The notes beneath the pieces are model-generated. The model made no database searches. It was not told where the DNA came from and was given only the letters and a program-made list of their open reading frames with translations. Positions 9,193 to 18,451 of a DNA stretch of 56,269 nucleotides are shown here, one piece after another. The position numbers and the translations under genes were made by a program. How positions within the stretch are numbered: the first letter of the stretch is position 1; every line of letters starts with the position of its first letter. The stretch comes from Chitinophagaceae bacterium. GTDB lineage: Bacteria; Bacteroidota; Bacteroidia; Chitinophagales; Chitinophagaceae. The stretch spans positions 1 through 56,269 of the forward strand of contig SCQT01000212.1 in the NCBI GenBank assembly GCA_004322015.1, in the 5' to 3' direction.

Positions 9193-9297
9193 TCTGGTTG
9201 CTTGTTTCAGGTTTCGGGTTCCATGTTCCACGTTATAGATCATAAACAAGCATTGAATATTAAACATTAAACGATCAAACATTAAACTTTAAACATA
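9193..9297. repeat. stuttering intergenic repeat with terminal inverted arms
   Basis: Tandem gtttcagg/gtttcggg/gttcc words are followed by tandem attaaac words. A perfect 8-base inverted pair, gcttgttt (9200-9207) and aaacaagc (9244-9251), brackets the first part. It lies between kdgK and eda. Confidence 0.5.
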
Positions 9298-9306
9298 AAA
9301 AAATAT

Positions 9307-9975
9307 ATGTCGAAGAAAGAAAATTTAATGAAGCTTATTCCTGATCAGGGGGTGCTGCCTTTGTTTTTTCATAAAGATCCTGAGGTATGTGTGAATGTGC
9401 TGAAAGTGTTGTATGAAGGTGGTATCCGGAATGTAGAATTTACCAATAGGGGAGCAGAGGCCTTAGAGAATTTTAAAGCGCTTCGAAAGGTTTGTGACGA
9501 CGAATTGCCGGAAATGTACCTGGGTTCGGGAACCATCAAAAGTAAAAAGGCGGCGGAAGATTTTATTGAAGCCGGCGCTGATTTTATTGTGAGCCCGGGC
9601 TTAGTTGAAGAGGTAGCTAAGGCAGTCGATGCGCACAAGCTGCTTTGGATACCCGGTTGTATGACGCCATCGGAGATTATCAGGGCGGAAACTATGGGCG
9701 CACAGATGATCAAAATTTTCCCCGGAGATTTATTAGGACCGGGATTTGTATCTGCCATACGGCCTATATTCCCCGATCTTCTATTTATGCCGACAGGAGG
9801 CGTGGATGTGGACAGGGAGAATTTGCGGGACTGGTTTAAATCCGGTGTATGTGCGGTGGGCATGGGGAGTAAATTAGTAAGTAAAAGTTTATTGGAAAGG
9901 AGAGCTTATTCCGAAATAAAAGAAATGACACAACGCGTATTTCAAACTATCTCATTAGCCCGAAAAGGATTGTAG
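9307..9975 (+). CDS. eda: KDPG/KHG aldolase
   Basis: Class I aldolase splitting 2-keto-3-deoxy-6-phosphogluconate into pyruvate and glyceraldehyde 3-phosphate, the last step of hexuronate breakdown. The Schiff-base lysine is Lys136 in MIKIFPG. The catalytic glutamate is Glu44 in GGIRNVEFTNRG. The phosphate-binding end is PTGGVD and GVCAVGMGSKL. The length, 222 residues, is normal. The stop codon is one base before the transporter start, so the two genes are translationally close. Confidence 0.95.
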   Translation: MSKKENLMKLIPDQGVLPLFFHKDPEVCVNVLKVLYEGGIRNVEFTNRGAEALENFKALRKVCDDELPEMYLGSGTIKSKKAAEDFIEAGADFIVSPGLVEEVAKAVDAHKLLWIPGCMTPSEIIRAETMGAQMIKIFPGDLLGPGFVSAIRPIFPDLLFMPTGGVDVDRENLRDWFKSGVCAVGMGSKLVSKSLLERRAYSEIKEMTQRVFQTISLARKGL

Positions 9976-9976
9976 C

Positions 9977-11278
9977 ATGGCGAAAACACAAATCAGCGGA
10001 TTCAGATGGCGCATTCTTGCGTTGTTATTTATGGCGACCACTATTAACTATATGGATCGCAGTATTATCGGGGTGTTAGCGCCTACCTTGCAGGAACATA
10101 TTTTTCATTGGACAAATGCGCAATACGGATATATAACTGAAGCATTTATGTTTGCTTATGCTATTGGTATGCTGGTGATGGGAGGGATTATTGATAAATT
10201 AGGGACAAGGATCGGCTATACCTTATCTATTGTTATTTGGGCGATTTTCAGTCTGGCACATTCGTTTGTAACAAAGGCTATGGGATGGATTGGATTTGCA
10301 GTAGCACGGTTTGGTTTAGGTATCGGAGAATCCGGCAATTTTCCTGCCTGTATTAAAACGGTGGCAGAATGGTTTCCCAAAAAAGAAAGGGCATTGGCTA
10401 CGGGGATATTTAATGCGGGTACCAATGTGGGCGCTACTTTAATTCCTCTGATACTTCCCTTATTTGTGAGGAATGACGGAACAAACTGGCGTTATTCTTT
10501 TTATATTACTTTCAGCTTGAGTACAATATGGGTCATTTTATGGTGGAGAACTTACCGCCGTCCCGATGTGCATGCTAAAGTGAAAGAAGGTGAATTGAAT
10601 TATATTCTCAGCGACTCCGTAAAAGAAACGGTGCAGAGGATCCCTTGGGGCAGCGTGTTGCCCGTAAAAGAAACCTGGGCATTTGCCATCGCTAAAATTA
10701 CAGATTCTGTATGGTGGTTTTATCTTTTCTGGGGCAGTATTTTCCTGCATGATAAATTTAATCTCCAGTTGAAAGGTCTGGCCCTGCCGCTTATTATTAT
10801 CTATTTAATGGCGGATGCAGGAAGTATTTTCGGAGGATGGCTTTCCTCCACGTTTATTAAGAAAGGATGGCGGATTAATAAAGCCAGGAAAATAACTTTA
10901 CTTATCTGCAGTATTATTATTATGCCGGTAATTTTTGCTACGCAAACAAATGATCAATGGATTTCCGTGCTGCTTATCGGATTAGCCGCCGGCGGACATC
11001 AGGCATGGTCAGCCAATGTATTTACTTTAGTATCGGACGTATTTCCTAAAAAAGCTACTGCTTCGGTGGTCGGCATTGGAGGCATGGTGGGTGCGGCAGC
11101 CAGTATCCTGGCCTTTTTCGCATTAGGCCATGTATTAGATAACAGTACTAAAACCGGATTCTTTTTTGCCTTCCTGATCGCCGGTAGTATGTATCTTATC
11201 TGTTTACTGATCGTTCACCTTATCATGCCGAAGATGGATCCTTTAAATGATGATCTGAAACATGCAGGCAGAGAGTAA
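9977..11278 (+). CDS. exuT: MFS hexuronate transporter, ExuT-like
   Basis: Inner-membrane proton symporter of the anion:cation symporter branch of the major facilitator superfamily, predicted to import glucuronate or galacturonate. The N-terminus carries INYMDRSIIGVLAPTLQ, the usual ExuT/GudP first-helix signature, and RFGLGIGESGNFPACIKTVAEWFP follows in helices 4-5. About 12 hydrophobic segments over 433 residues. The ATG lies one base after the eda stop. It completes an uptake-plus-catabolism operon. The sugar acid specificity is inferred from the cluster. Confidence 0.93.
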   Translation: MAKTQISGFRWRILALLFMATTINYMDRSIIGVLAPTLQEHIFHWTNAQYGYITEAFMFAYAIGMLVMGGIIDKLGTRIGYTLSIVIWAIFSLAHSFVTKAMGWIGFAVARFGLGIGESGNFPACIKTVAEWFPKKERALATGIFNAGTNVGATLIPLILPLFVRNDGTNWRYSFYITFSLSTIWVILWWRTYRRPDVHAKVKEGELNYILSDSVKETVQRIPWGSVLPVKETWAFAIAKITDSVWWFYLFWGSIFLHDKFNLQLKGLALPLIIIYLMADAGSIFGGWLSSTFIKKGWRINKARKITLLICSIIIMPVIFATQTNDQWISVLLIGLAAGGHQAWSANVFTLVSDVFPKKATASVVGIGGMVGAAASILAFFALGHVLDNSTKTGFFFAFLIAGSMYLICLLIVHLIMPKMDPLNDDLKHAGRE

Positions 11279-11305
11279 GTGATAAAATTGACTGTTTAGC
11301 AGAAA

Positions 11306-11336
11306 ATTGAGCTGTTATTTATTATTTCTACTTTTG
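11306..11336 (+). promoter_or_regulatory. promoter candidate for the ECF sigma factor gene
   Basis: TTG at 11307-11309, a 19-base spacer, and TACTTTTG at 11329-11336, a full match to TAnnTTTG. The predicted transcript begins near 11342, about 13 bases before the TTG start codon. Confidence 0.6.
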
Positions 11337-11354
11337 TAGCCAAATCATTTCCGG

Positions 11355-11936
11355 TTGGCTATAGACAATTTACACGAAAAAGAATTATTGCAACGGATAT
11401 CGAAAGGCGACGAAAGGGCTTTCAGGGAGGTTTTTGATCTCTACAAAGGACGTTTTTTTGCTGCTGCCTTAAAAATGACCCGCTCCCCTGATGAAGCAGA
11501 AGAAATTGTACAGGAAGTCTTTGTCTCACTTTGGATGCGGCGGGCATTGTTGGCAACAGTTGAAAATCCCCCTTCTTATTTATTTACTATTGTTTACAAT
11601 GCGATTTCAGCAAGATTTAAAAAGATAGCTTTGGAAATGAGAATGAAACAGATGATTGCTGAAAGAGTCGTGGAAAGCGAAAATATTATTGAAGAGAAGT
11701 TAGAAGAGAAAGAGGCTAACCAACGGATTCAGTCTATCCTGCATCGCTTACCGGAACAACAACAACTCGTTTATTACCTAAGTAAAGAAGAAGGGCTGAG
11801 CAGGGAGGAAATTGCTCACAGGATGCACATTTCCCCCAATACCGTCAAGAACCATCTTTTAAGAGCTACAAAATATATCCGCGAGCATTTTAACAAAGTG
11901 ATGATAATAATATTGCTGATATCCTTCACATGTTAA
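11355..11936 (+). CDS. ECF-type RNA polymerase sigma-70 factor (FecI-like)
   Basis: Cytoplasmic sigma factor of 193 residues. Region 2 spans about 24-90 (FREVFDLYKGRFFAAALKM, then SPDEAEEIVQEVFVSLW). Region 4 is near 120-180, with a helix-turn-helix in LSREEIAHRMHISPNTVKNHL. The reading frame has no ATG before the conserved start: an in-frame TAG lies at 11337, so TTG at 11355 is the only plausible start, giving AIDNLHEKELLQRI. A hydrophobic C-terminal tail is common in Bacteroidota ECF factors. Next downstream are a FecR anti-sigma factor and an STN-type SusC, the standard trans-envelope cassette in which the outer-membrane transporter signals its substrate to the sigma factor. Confidence 0.9.
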   Translation: MAIDNLHEKELLQRISKGDERAFREVFDLYKGRFFAAALKMTRSPDEAEEIVQEVFVSLWMRRALLATVENPPSYLFTIVYNAISARFKKIALEMRMKQMIAERVVESENIIEEKLEEKEANQRIQSILHRLPEQQQLVYYLSKEEGLSREEIAHRMHISPNTVKNHLLRATKYIREHFNKVMIIILLISFTC

Positions 11937-12033
11937 TTGTTATTCAACATCCAAAAATTCTTTATTCTTCTTGTAGTACATCTTTTCTTTTTGACACTCT
12001 TACTTTAAAGACCTGTTCAAAAAGTATCTTTTT

Positions 12034-13197
12034 ATGTCATATTCAGAGGAAGAAAGACTGTACTATCTGCTAAAGGTTTATACGGATCATACGGCTACAG
12101 AGGCCGAAGAAAAAGAATTATTCGAATGGGCAATGATGGCTGAAGATGACCATGTCTTAAAGAATCATATTTTTCAATTGCTCGGCACTAAAAATGAAAT
12201 ATCCTTTACAGAAGTGGATTGGGAGAGAATGTTCCAAAGTGTAATAAAGAAAATCAAAAGAGAGAAACCTGCCATAAGAAAGTGGGTTTGGTACAAGGTG
12301 GCTGCTGCTGTAGCGGTTTTACTTATGGCTTCCGGAGGCTTGTTTTTGATTACGAATAAAGAGAAAAAGGGTGATCTTATAAAACACAGGCTTGCATCGG
12401 AATCCATGTTTAAAAATGATGTGAAGCCCGGCGGCACTAAAGCCATTTTGCAGGCAGGTAATCAACAGGTTAGATTAAATGCAAATGATACTTCATTTAC
12501 CTTAGGTGGCAACCATGTGCAGATCCAGAACGGTGCTTTAACCGTTGGAAATATTGCGCCTGTCCAATATGTATTGACTACCCCCTTGGGTGGAACGTAT
12601 AGTGTAATGCTTTCGGATGGTACCAAAGTCTGGCTGAATGCCGGTTCTGAATTAAGGTACCCGTCTCTGTTTCAGGGCGGAACCAGAACGGTTTCCTTAT
12701 CAGGGGAGGCATACTTTGAAGTGGCAACTGATGTCAATCATCCGTTTATTGTAAAGACTTCCGGACAAGATATAAAAGTATTAGGAACGGAATTTAACGT
12801 GGAAGCTTATACGGATGATGCGGAAATAATTACATCTCTGATAAAAGGGAAAGTACAAGTGGAAGCCGGTGGGAAGAACCTGGTTTTGGATCCGGGCCAG
12901 CAATCATTATGGAATAAACAGGATCGGCTTGATATAAATCCAGATGCAGATATAGCCCAGGCTGTTGCATGGAAAAACGGGTATTTCCGCTTTGACAAAG
13001 CAGATATTCAATCTATCATGACGCAATTAGCCAGATGGTATAATATCAGGGTAGTTTATGAACCGGGATTAAAAAATCAATACTTCGGCGCTATCATGAA
13101 CAGGAATAATAATATTTCGCAAATCCTGGATATGCTGTCTGCGACTGGAGAAATACATTTTAAAGTCGAAGGGAACGTAGTTATGGTGAAGCAATAA
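12034..13197 (+). CDS. FecR-type anti-sigma factor
   Basis: Inner-membrane regulator with a cytoplasmic N-terminal domain (about 1-80) that would hold the sigma factor, one transmembrane helix near 85-107 (VAAAVAVLLMASGGLFLIT), a periplasmic FecR domain (the segment TPLGGTYSVMLSDGTKVWLN is typical) and the C-terminal DUF4974-like domain (GYFRFDKADIQSIMTQLARWY, then the end VEGNVVMVKQ). The length, 387 residues, is usual. It lies 97 bases after the sigma factor and before the SusC gene, so the three very likely form one signalling unit. Confidence 0.92.
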   Translation: MSYSEEERLYYLLKVYTDHTATEAEEKELFEWAMMAEDDHVLKNHIFQLLGTKNEISFTEVDWERMFQSVIKKIKREKPAIRKWVWYKVAAAVAVLLMASGGLFLITNKEKKGDLIKHRLASESMFKNDVKPGGTKAILQAGNQQVRLNANDTSFTLGGNHVQIQNGALTVGNIAPVQYVLTTPLGGTYSVMLSDGTKVWLNAGSELRYPSLFQGGTRTVSLSGEAYFEVATDVNHPFIVKTSGQDIKVLGTEFNVEAYTDDAEIITSLIKGKVQVEAGGKNLVLDPGQQSLWNKQDRLDINPDADIAQAVAWKNGYFRFDKADIQSIMTQLARWYNIRVVYEPGLKNQYFGAIMNRNNNISQILDMLSATGEIHFKVEGNVVMVKQ

Positions 13198-13208
13198 TCT
13201 TTTAAAGT

Positions 13209-13257
13209 AATGTGGGATATTGATTTCTAATGAATGTGGGATATTGATTTCTAATGA
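13209..13257. repeat. 24-bp perfect tandem duplication
   Basis: Two exact copies with period 24, each containing tgtgggatattgatttctaa, lie directly after the fecR stop. It is probably a recent slippage duplication. No function is evident. Confidence 0.85.
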
Positions 13258-13404
13258 TGAAGGCGATGTGGATTCAGTACGGGCATGGAAAATGATGAAT
13301 AACGAATTTCAAAGTGAATGAAACATTAAATAAACAGTAAAACTTTTACGCCATGAATGAAAATATAGCTACTTAAATTCAAATTATCGGACCATAAAAG
13401 AAAA

Positions 13405-13506
13405 CCGTCCCGCGATCAGGCGGAACGGCTGAAGTCCGGATTGAATAAAAAAATCTCTGAGAAGATATTCTTTTAGCATCCAAACCTGTCTGCCGGTTAG
13501 GCAGAC
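13405..13506. other. structured leader upstream of the first SusC gene
   Basis: This is the main content of the 319-base gap 13198-13516, apart from the 24-bp duplication. The first hairpin is ccgtcccgc (13405-13413) with gcggaacgg (13420-13428), one mismatch, loop gatcag. The second is gtctgcc (13488-13494) with ggcagac (13500-13506), perfect, 5-base loop, ending 10 bases before the susC start. The second could mask the start region or be a dispersed palindromic unit. No gene was seen here. Confidence 0.5.
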
Positions 13507-13516
13507 GCTGCAAGTT

Positions 13517-16500
13517 ATGCATTTAAATGATTACAGCAAGGCTCCACTATGTAAGCGGTTGCTGACTAAAAAAAATCTCCTGGTTATGAAGCTTATCGTA
13601 CTGCTTTTAACCGTTACCTGTCTGCAGCTTAGCGCCAAAAGCTTTGCACAGGAAGTTACCTTGAAGAAAAAAAATGCTTCAATAGAAAAAATATTTGAAG
13701 ACATTTACCGGCAAACGGGCTATCAGTTCGTTTATACGTATGATATCTTGCATGATGCCAGGAAAGTAAGTATAGATGCGGATCATATCCCGCTGAAGCA
13801 CGTGCTTGAAACCTGCTTTGACAATCAGCCTTTTACTTATGTGCTGATGGATAAAGCGATTATTGTTACCAAAAAACCTACGATTGATGATCCGAAGCCG
13901 GAAATTTTACAACCTGTTCAACTAAGCGGAAAAGTAACGGATGAAAAAGGAAATCCACTGGCAGGCGTAACGATTAAAGTCAAAAACGGAAGCACCGGCG
14001 GGGTGACGGATGCAATGGGTAATTATTCGATCACCGTCCCTGAGGATGCAGTATTGATAGTTTCTTATATTGGATACCAGACGCAGGAAATAGCGGTGAA
14101 CAGAAAGACGTATATTAATATTGTTTTGAAGCCATCCGTGTCTGAGTTAAATCAATTGGTAGTAGTGGGATATGGAACTCAGAAGAAAAAAGATTTAACA
14201 GGAGCCATTTCAGTAATTAATTCCTCTGATATAAAAAGTATCCCGGTAGGAGGTGCCGCTTATATAATGCAGGGAAAAGCAGCAGGTGTCGCTATCACTG
14301 AACAAACAGGAGCGCCCGGAGATGGTATTGCCGTCAGAATCAGGGGAGTGGGTACTATTAATGACAATGACCCATTATATATCATAGATGGTGTGCCTAC
14401 CACAAACGGAATAAACAACATCTCGCCGGATGATATTGAAAGTATAAACATATTGAAAGATGCAGCATCTGCCGCTATTTATGGAGCCAGAGCCTCTAAC
14501 GGTGTAGTGATTATTACAACTAAACATGGTCAGCCCGGAAAGACAAAAATCAGTTTTAGTAATTATACGGGTATTCAGGCCAGAGGGCATCTTATCAAGA
14601 TGGCGGATACAAAGCAATATGTTAATGCTTATAATATTGCTGCCAATGCAGATGGAAGACCTGTAATCCCCCTGGGAATGTTGGATACATTACCTGACGT
14701 CAATTGGTTAAAGGAGATTTTAAAACCCGCTCTGATAAGCAATACTCATTTATCTATAAGTGGTGGAAACGATAAATCGCAGTATAATGTTTCAGGTACG
14801 TATTTTAAGCAAGACGGCTTAATCAAAAATTCTTCCTATGAAAGGCTGAATATTCTGAGCGGACTTACCAGCAGCCCTTCCAGGTGGATCACTATTGGAA
14901 CTAACCTGAATTTAACTTACTCGAAGACCAGACAGGTTGGTTCATCAGGAGATGGTTATGGTGCAGGGAATCCGGGAGCAAGTGTGGTCAGGTATGCTTT
15001 ATTCAGGGTTCCCGCTACACCGGTCTATAATAAAGAGGGCCAGTTTGTTGATTTACCTAATCCTCCGACTTTTTTTGGGGATGGATATAATCCGGTTGGT
15101 TTTGCAGATGCTTTTGACAGGAATCTTAATGATTATGCATTGCTCGGGGATGCTTATCTGGAAGTTAATCCTGCTGAAGGACTTACCTTAAAAACTGAAA
15201 TTGGTACTAACCTGGCCCTGAACTTTTATAGGCAATTCTTTCCCACATGGGGAATAGATCGTTTTATAAATTCACCCAATAGTCTTGCCCAATCATCAAC
15301 AAATGAATTTAATTATAATTGGACAAATACTGCTGCTTACAGATTCAACATTAACAGTAAAAACTTATTCAATATCCTGGTAGGCTCTGAAGCAATTAAA
15401 GATGATATTAAAGCCATGTCTGCATCAAGGACCACTTTTGTTAATCAGAGCCCTGATTTCCAATTTCTCGATAATGGATTAGCTAATCAATTGGACGGAG
15501 GTAATGAGTCACATTGGGGCCTGTTCTCGCTTTTTGGAAGGATCGGATATTCTTATAATGATAAACTTTTGGTCAACTTCAATATGCGAAGGGATGGATC
15601 TTCCCGCCTTTCCCCCACAGACCAGTATGGTAATTTCTATTCCGGTTCTGCAGCATGGCGCCTGGACCAGGAAAATTTTATAAAGAAAATAAAGCAAATT
15701 TCTCAGTTAAAATTGAGATTTAGTTTAGGCCAATTAGGAAATCAAAATATTGGGAATTACCCCTATGCATCCCTGATTTCAGGCGGGTTCTATTATCCTT
15801 TTGGAGGAGCACCTACTGAAGGCTATACCATAACATCCAAAGGTAATTCGAATGTGAAATGGGAAACAAGCACTCAAACCGATGTGGGCTTAGATGCAGG
15901 ATTCTTTAACGATGCATTGCAATTAACTGCTGATTATTTTATCAAAAATACTTCTAACATGCTATTGTCTATTCCTGAACCCAGCAGTGCAGGAAGCGCT
16001 GGCAGTCCTACTGAAAATGCAGGAAAGGTGAGGAATAACGGGTTGGAATTACAATTAAGCTACCGGGGATATATGGGGAGCAAATTCAGGTATGATGTAA
16101 CAGGGAATTTTTCGACGTTGCATAATAAGGTCCTTTCTCTTGCCGGCGGTAAACCAATCCCCGGTGGGAGAATAGATAATAATTATTATGCCACGCTTAC
16201 TACTGTTGGAGAGCCGGTTGGAGAATTTTATTTATTACAAGACGAAGGAATTTTCCAAACTCCCCTTGATGTAATTACATCTGCCTATCAGGGACCTAAT
16301 ATCCAACCGGGTGATGTCAAATTTAAAGATATTAATCACGATGGAGTGATTGATCAGAATGACAGGGCCTTCGTTGGGAGTCCAATCCCTAAAATAACTT
16401 ATGGCTTCACCGGATCCGTCGGCTATGGGGATTTTGATTTAAGCCTTTTCTTACAAGGTGTATATGGTAATAAAATTTATGACCAGGTAATGACTGATAT

Positions 16501-16903
16501 AGAAGGGTTTTACAGACCATTTAATATCACGGAAGAAACGGCCGCTCAAAGCTGGCATGGACCGGGAACTTCTAATACTCTGCCCCGTTTATCATGGACA
16601 GGAGCCACGAATAATAAGCAACCCTCGACCCGGTTTTTGGAAAGTGGCTCTTATTTGAGATTGAAAAATATTCAGGCCGGTTATACATTAGGTAGCCGGG
16701 CCACTTCGAGGCTCAAAGTAACTTCTGTCAGGTTTTTTGTGAGTGCCCAGGACCTTCTGACTTTTACAAAATATCAGGGACTTGACCCCGAAATGTATAT
16801 CAGCAACAATGCGCTGAATGATGGTGTCAGAGCTGTAGGAATTGACTGGGGTACCTATCCGTCTGCAAGGACTTTTACTGCAGGAATAAACATTGATTTT
16901 TAA
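13517..16903 (+). CDS. SusC/RagA-type TonB-dependent transporter with STN domain
   Basis: Outer-membrane TonB-dependent channel that imports oligosaccharides together with the SusD partner. Order: signal peptide (core LIVLLLTVTCLQLSA, about 26-45), STN signalling domain (about 48-118), carboxypeptidase-D regulatory-like domain (about 137-210, GKVTDEKGNPLAG), TonB-box-like LNQLVVVGYG (211-220), plug with VRIRGVGTINDNDPLYIIDG, and a 22-strand barrel to the end. Length is 1128 residues. The extended n-region (LCKRLLTKKNLLVMK) is common in Chitinophagaceae SusC proteins, so I keep the ATG at 13517. The STN domain and the sigma/FecR genes just upstream indicate substrate-induced transcription. The transported glycan is unknown. 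Confidence 0.96.
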   Translation: MHLNDYSKAPLCKRLLTKKNLLVMKLIVLLLTVTCLQLSAKSFAQEVTLKKKNASIEKIFEDIYRQTGYQFVYTYDILHDARKVSIDADHIPLKHVLETCFDNQPFTYVLMDKAIIVTKKPTIDDPKPEILQPVQLSGKVTDEKGNPLAGVTIKVKNGSTGGVTDAMGNYSITVPEDAVLIVSYIGYQTQEIAVNRKTYINIVLKPSVSELNQLVVVGYGTQKKKDLTGAISVINSSDIKSIPVGGAAYIMQGKAAGVAITEQTGAPGDGIAVRIRGVGTINDNDPLYIIDGVPTTNGINNISPDDIESINILKDAASAAIYGARASNGVVIITTKHGQPGKTKISFSNYTGIQARGHLIKMADTKQYVNAYNIAANADGRPVIPLGMLDTLPDVNWLKEILKPALISNTHLSISGGNDKSQYNVSGTYFKQDGLIKNSSYERLNILSGLTSSPSRWITIGTNLNLTYSKTRQVGSSGDGYGAGNPGASVVRYALFRVPATPVYNKEGQFVDLPNPPTFFGDGYNPVGFADAFDRNLNDYALLGDAYLEVNPAEGLTLKTEIGTNLALNFYRQFFPTWGIDRFINSPNSLAQSSTNEFNYNWTNTAAYRFNINSKNLFNILVGSEAIKDDIKAMSASRTTFVNQSPDFQFLDNGLANQLDGGNESHWGLFSLFGRIGYSYNDKLLVNFNMRRDGSSRLSPTDQYGNFYSGSAAWRLDQENFIKKIKQISQLKLRFSLGQLGNQNIGNYPYASLISGGFYYPFGGAPTEGYTITSKGNSNVKWETSTQTDVGLDAGFFNDALQLTADYFIKNTSNMLLSIPEPSSAGSAGSPTENAGKVRNNGLELQLSYRGYMGSKFRYDVTGNFSTLHNKVLSLAGGKPIPGGRIDNNYYATLTTVGEPVGEFYLLQDEGIFQTPLDVITSAYQGPNIQPGDVKFKDINHDGVIDQNDRAFVGSPIPKITYGFTGSVGYGDFDLSLFLQGVYGNKIYDQVMTDIEGFYRPFNITEETAAQSWHGPGTSNTLPRLSWTGATNNKQPSTRFLESGSYLRLKNIQAGYTLGSRATSRLKVTSVRFFVSAQDLLTFTKYQGLDPEMYISNNALNDGVRAVGIDWGTYPSARTFTAGINIDF

Positions 16904-16925
16904 TTTACTTAAAATAATTAGAGTT

Positions 16926-18440
16926 ATGCAACGCAAAGATTTTATAGTTTCCTTCGGGAAAATAGCGCTTTTAGTTCCCCTGGTAAGCAGTTGTAAGAAG
17001 ATTCTGAACGAACCCGTTTTAGGAAGCTACCAGGCTAATAACTTTTTTACAAGTGATCAAAATGCTGTATTAGCCATTAACGCAGCTTATCCACCACTCA
17101 CATTTACCGATCCTTCTTCAAATGCAATTTGGGTATTATGTGATGTGGCTTCCGATGATGCCATAAAAGGAGGTTTACCTGGTGATCAGGCAGATTTTGA
17201 ACTGGTAGATGAATGGAATATTAATCCTTCAAACTCTGCTGTAGAAGCTGTATGGAAAAGGTTTTATGACGGCGTATTCAAATGTAATGTTGTTCTTGAC
17301 GGACTTTCTGCAAGCAATAATAATATTTCTGATAGTACAAAGAACAGTTGCATCGGGCAGGCTAAGTTTTTGCGTGCTTATTATTATTTTGTTCTTACTA
17401 ATTGTTACGGCGATATACCGTTGCATCTTCATGTAGGAACTCCTGAGCAACTGCAGGTTCCTGCTACGCCTCGTGCGCAGATTTTTGCACAGGTAGAGAA
17501 AGATTGCCAGGATGCAGCGGGTGTTTTGCCGCTAAGTTGGGGCACTACAGACTTGGGCAGGGCAACTAAGGGCGCAGCATTAGCGTTATTGGCAAAAGCT
17601 TATCTGTTTCAACAGAATTGGGATTTGGCAGCCCAAGCAGCCCAAAGTGTGGATGCATTAAATGTATATTCATTACTTCCCAATTTTGATAATAATTTTA
17701 AAGCGGCCTACAAAAATAATCCTGAAGCCATCTTTTCTGTATGGCAAGTGAGCGGAGCCAGTCCATTTCAGGGAAATAATTTGAACCAATGGTTTGCCCC
17801 TCGATCTATAAACGGTTATGGATTTTTTTATCCTACACAGAGTCTGGTGGATAATTTTGAATCCTCTCCTTCGGGGGTGGCAGATCCAAGATTAGACTAT
17901 ACCGTTGCACGGAAAGGGAAACCATACTTTGATGTGCCGTTCGATCCCAGTTGGACAACCACCGGATATCTTTCGAAAAAAGACTGCCAACCTCTTTCTG
18001 AAATCCCTATGAATATAAAGGGAGATGGGAATTTAAACTACGAGGCCATTCGCTATTCAGATATTTTATTAGTGGAGGCAGAAGCACTAAATGAACAAGG
18101 GAAAAGTGCAGAAGCTTTAATTCCATTAAATAAAGTAAGGAAAAGAGCCAGGGAAAGCTATCTTAATGACCCCTCTCTTCCCGAATTCGGAACGGTTCCC
18201 CCGGGGCTTTTACCTGATATAACTATCACGGATCAAAATCAACTGCGTGATGCTATACGCCGTGAACGCAGGTCGGAGCTGGCATTGGAATTTCATCGCT
18301 TTTTTGACGTAATCCGTTACGGGAAAGCTTATGCGATGAATGCTATGAAAGACGTTCCTAATTTTAATTATGATAATGATCAGTTTTTCCCCATTCCCCA
18401 GAGTGAAAGAGATACAAACAAAAAACTTGGATTACATTAA
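16926..18440 (+). CDS. SusD/RagB-type glycan-binding lipoprotein
   Basis: Outer-membrane surface lipoprotein that forms the lid of the SusC channel. The signal peptide ends in the lipobox LVSSC, with the lipid-carrying Cys about residue 21. TPR-like helices and the typical SusD ending (RDAIRRERRSELALEFHRFF, then DVIRYG and FFPIPQSE) are present. The frame is open upstream with a TTG at 16893 overlapping the susC end, but the ATG at 16926 gives a normal lipoprotein signal, so I chose it. It lies 22 bases after susC and is certainly its partner. Confidence 0.95.
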   Translation: MQRKDFIVSFGKIALLVPLVSSCKKILNEPVLGSYQANNFFTSDQNAVLAINAAYPPLTFTDPSSNAIWVLCDVASDDAIKGGLPGDQADFELVDEWNINPSNSAVEAVWKRFYDGVFKCNVVLDGLSASNNNISDSTKNSCIGQAKFLRAYYYFVLTNCYGDIPLHLHVGTPEQLQVPATPRAQIFAQVEKDCQDAAGVLPLSWGTTDLGRATKGAALALLAKAYLFQQNWDLAAQAAQSVDALNVYSLLPNFDNNFKAAYKNNPEAIFSVWQVSGASPFQGNNLNQWFAPRSINGYGFFYPTQSLVDNFESSPSGVADPRLDYTVARKGKPYFDVPFDPSWTTTGYLSKKDCQPLSEIPMNIKGDGNLNYEAIRYSDILLVEAEALNEQGKSAEALIPLNKVRKRARESYLNDPSLPEFGTVPPGLLPDITITDQNQLRDAIRRERRSELALEFHRFFDVIRYGKAYAMNAMKDVPNFNYDNDQFFPIPQSERDTNKKLGLH

Positions 18441-18451
18441 ATTTTAATGGT

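Noticed and set aside
9219-9232. ttccatgttccacgtt as a parS half-site
   Set aside because: Only one half matches and it lies in a stuttering repeat block that explains the wording.
13488-13506. Hairpin before susC as a Rho-independent terminator
   Set aside because: No T-run follows and it lies directly before a start codon; it is more likely a leader structure or dispersed palindrome.
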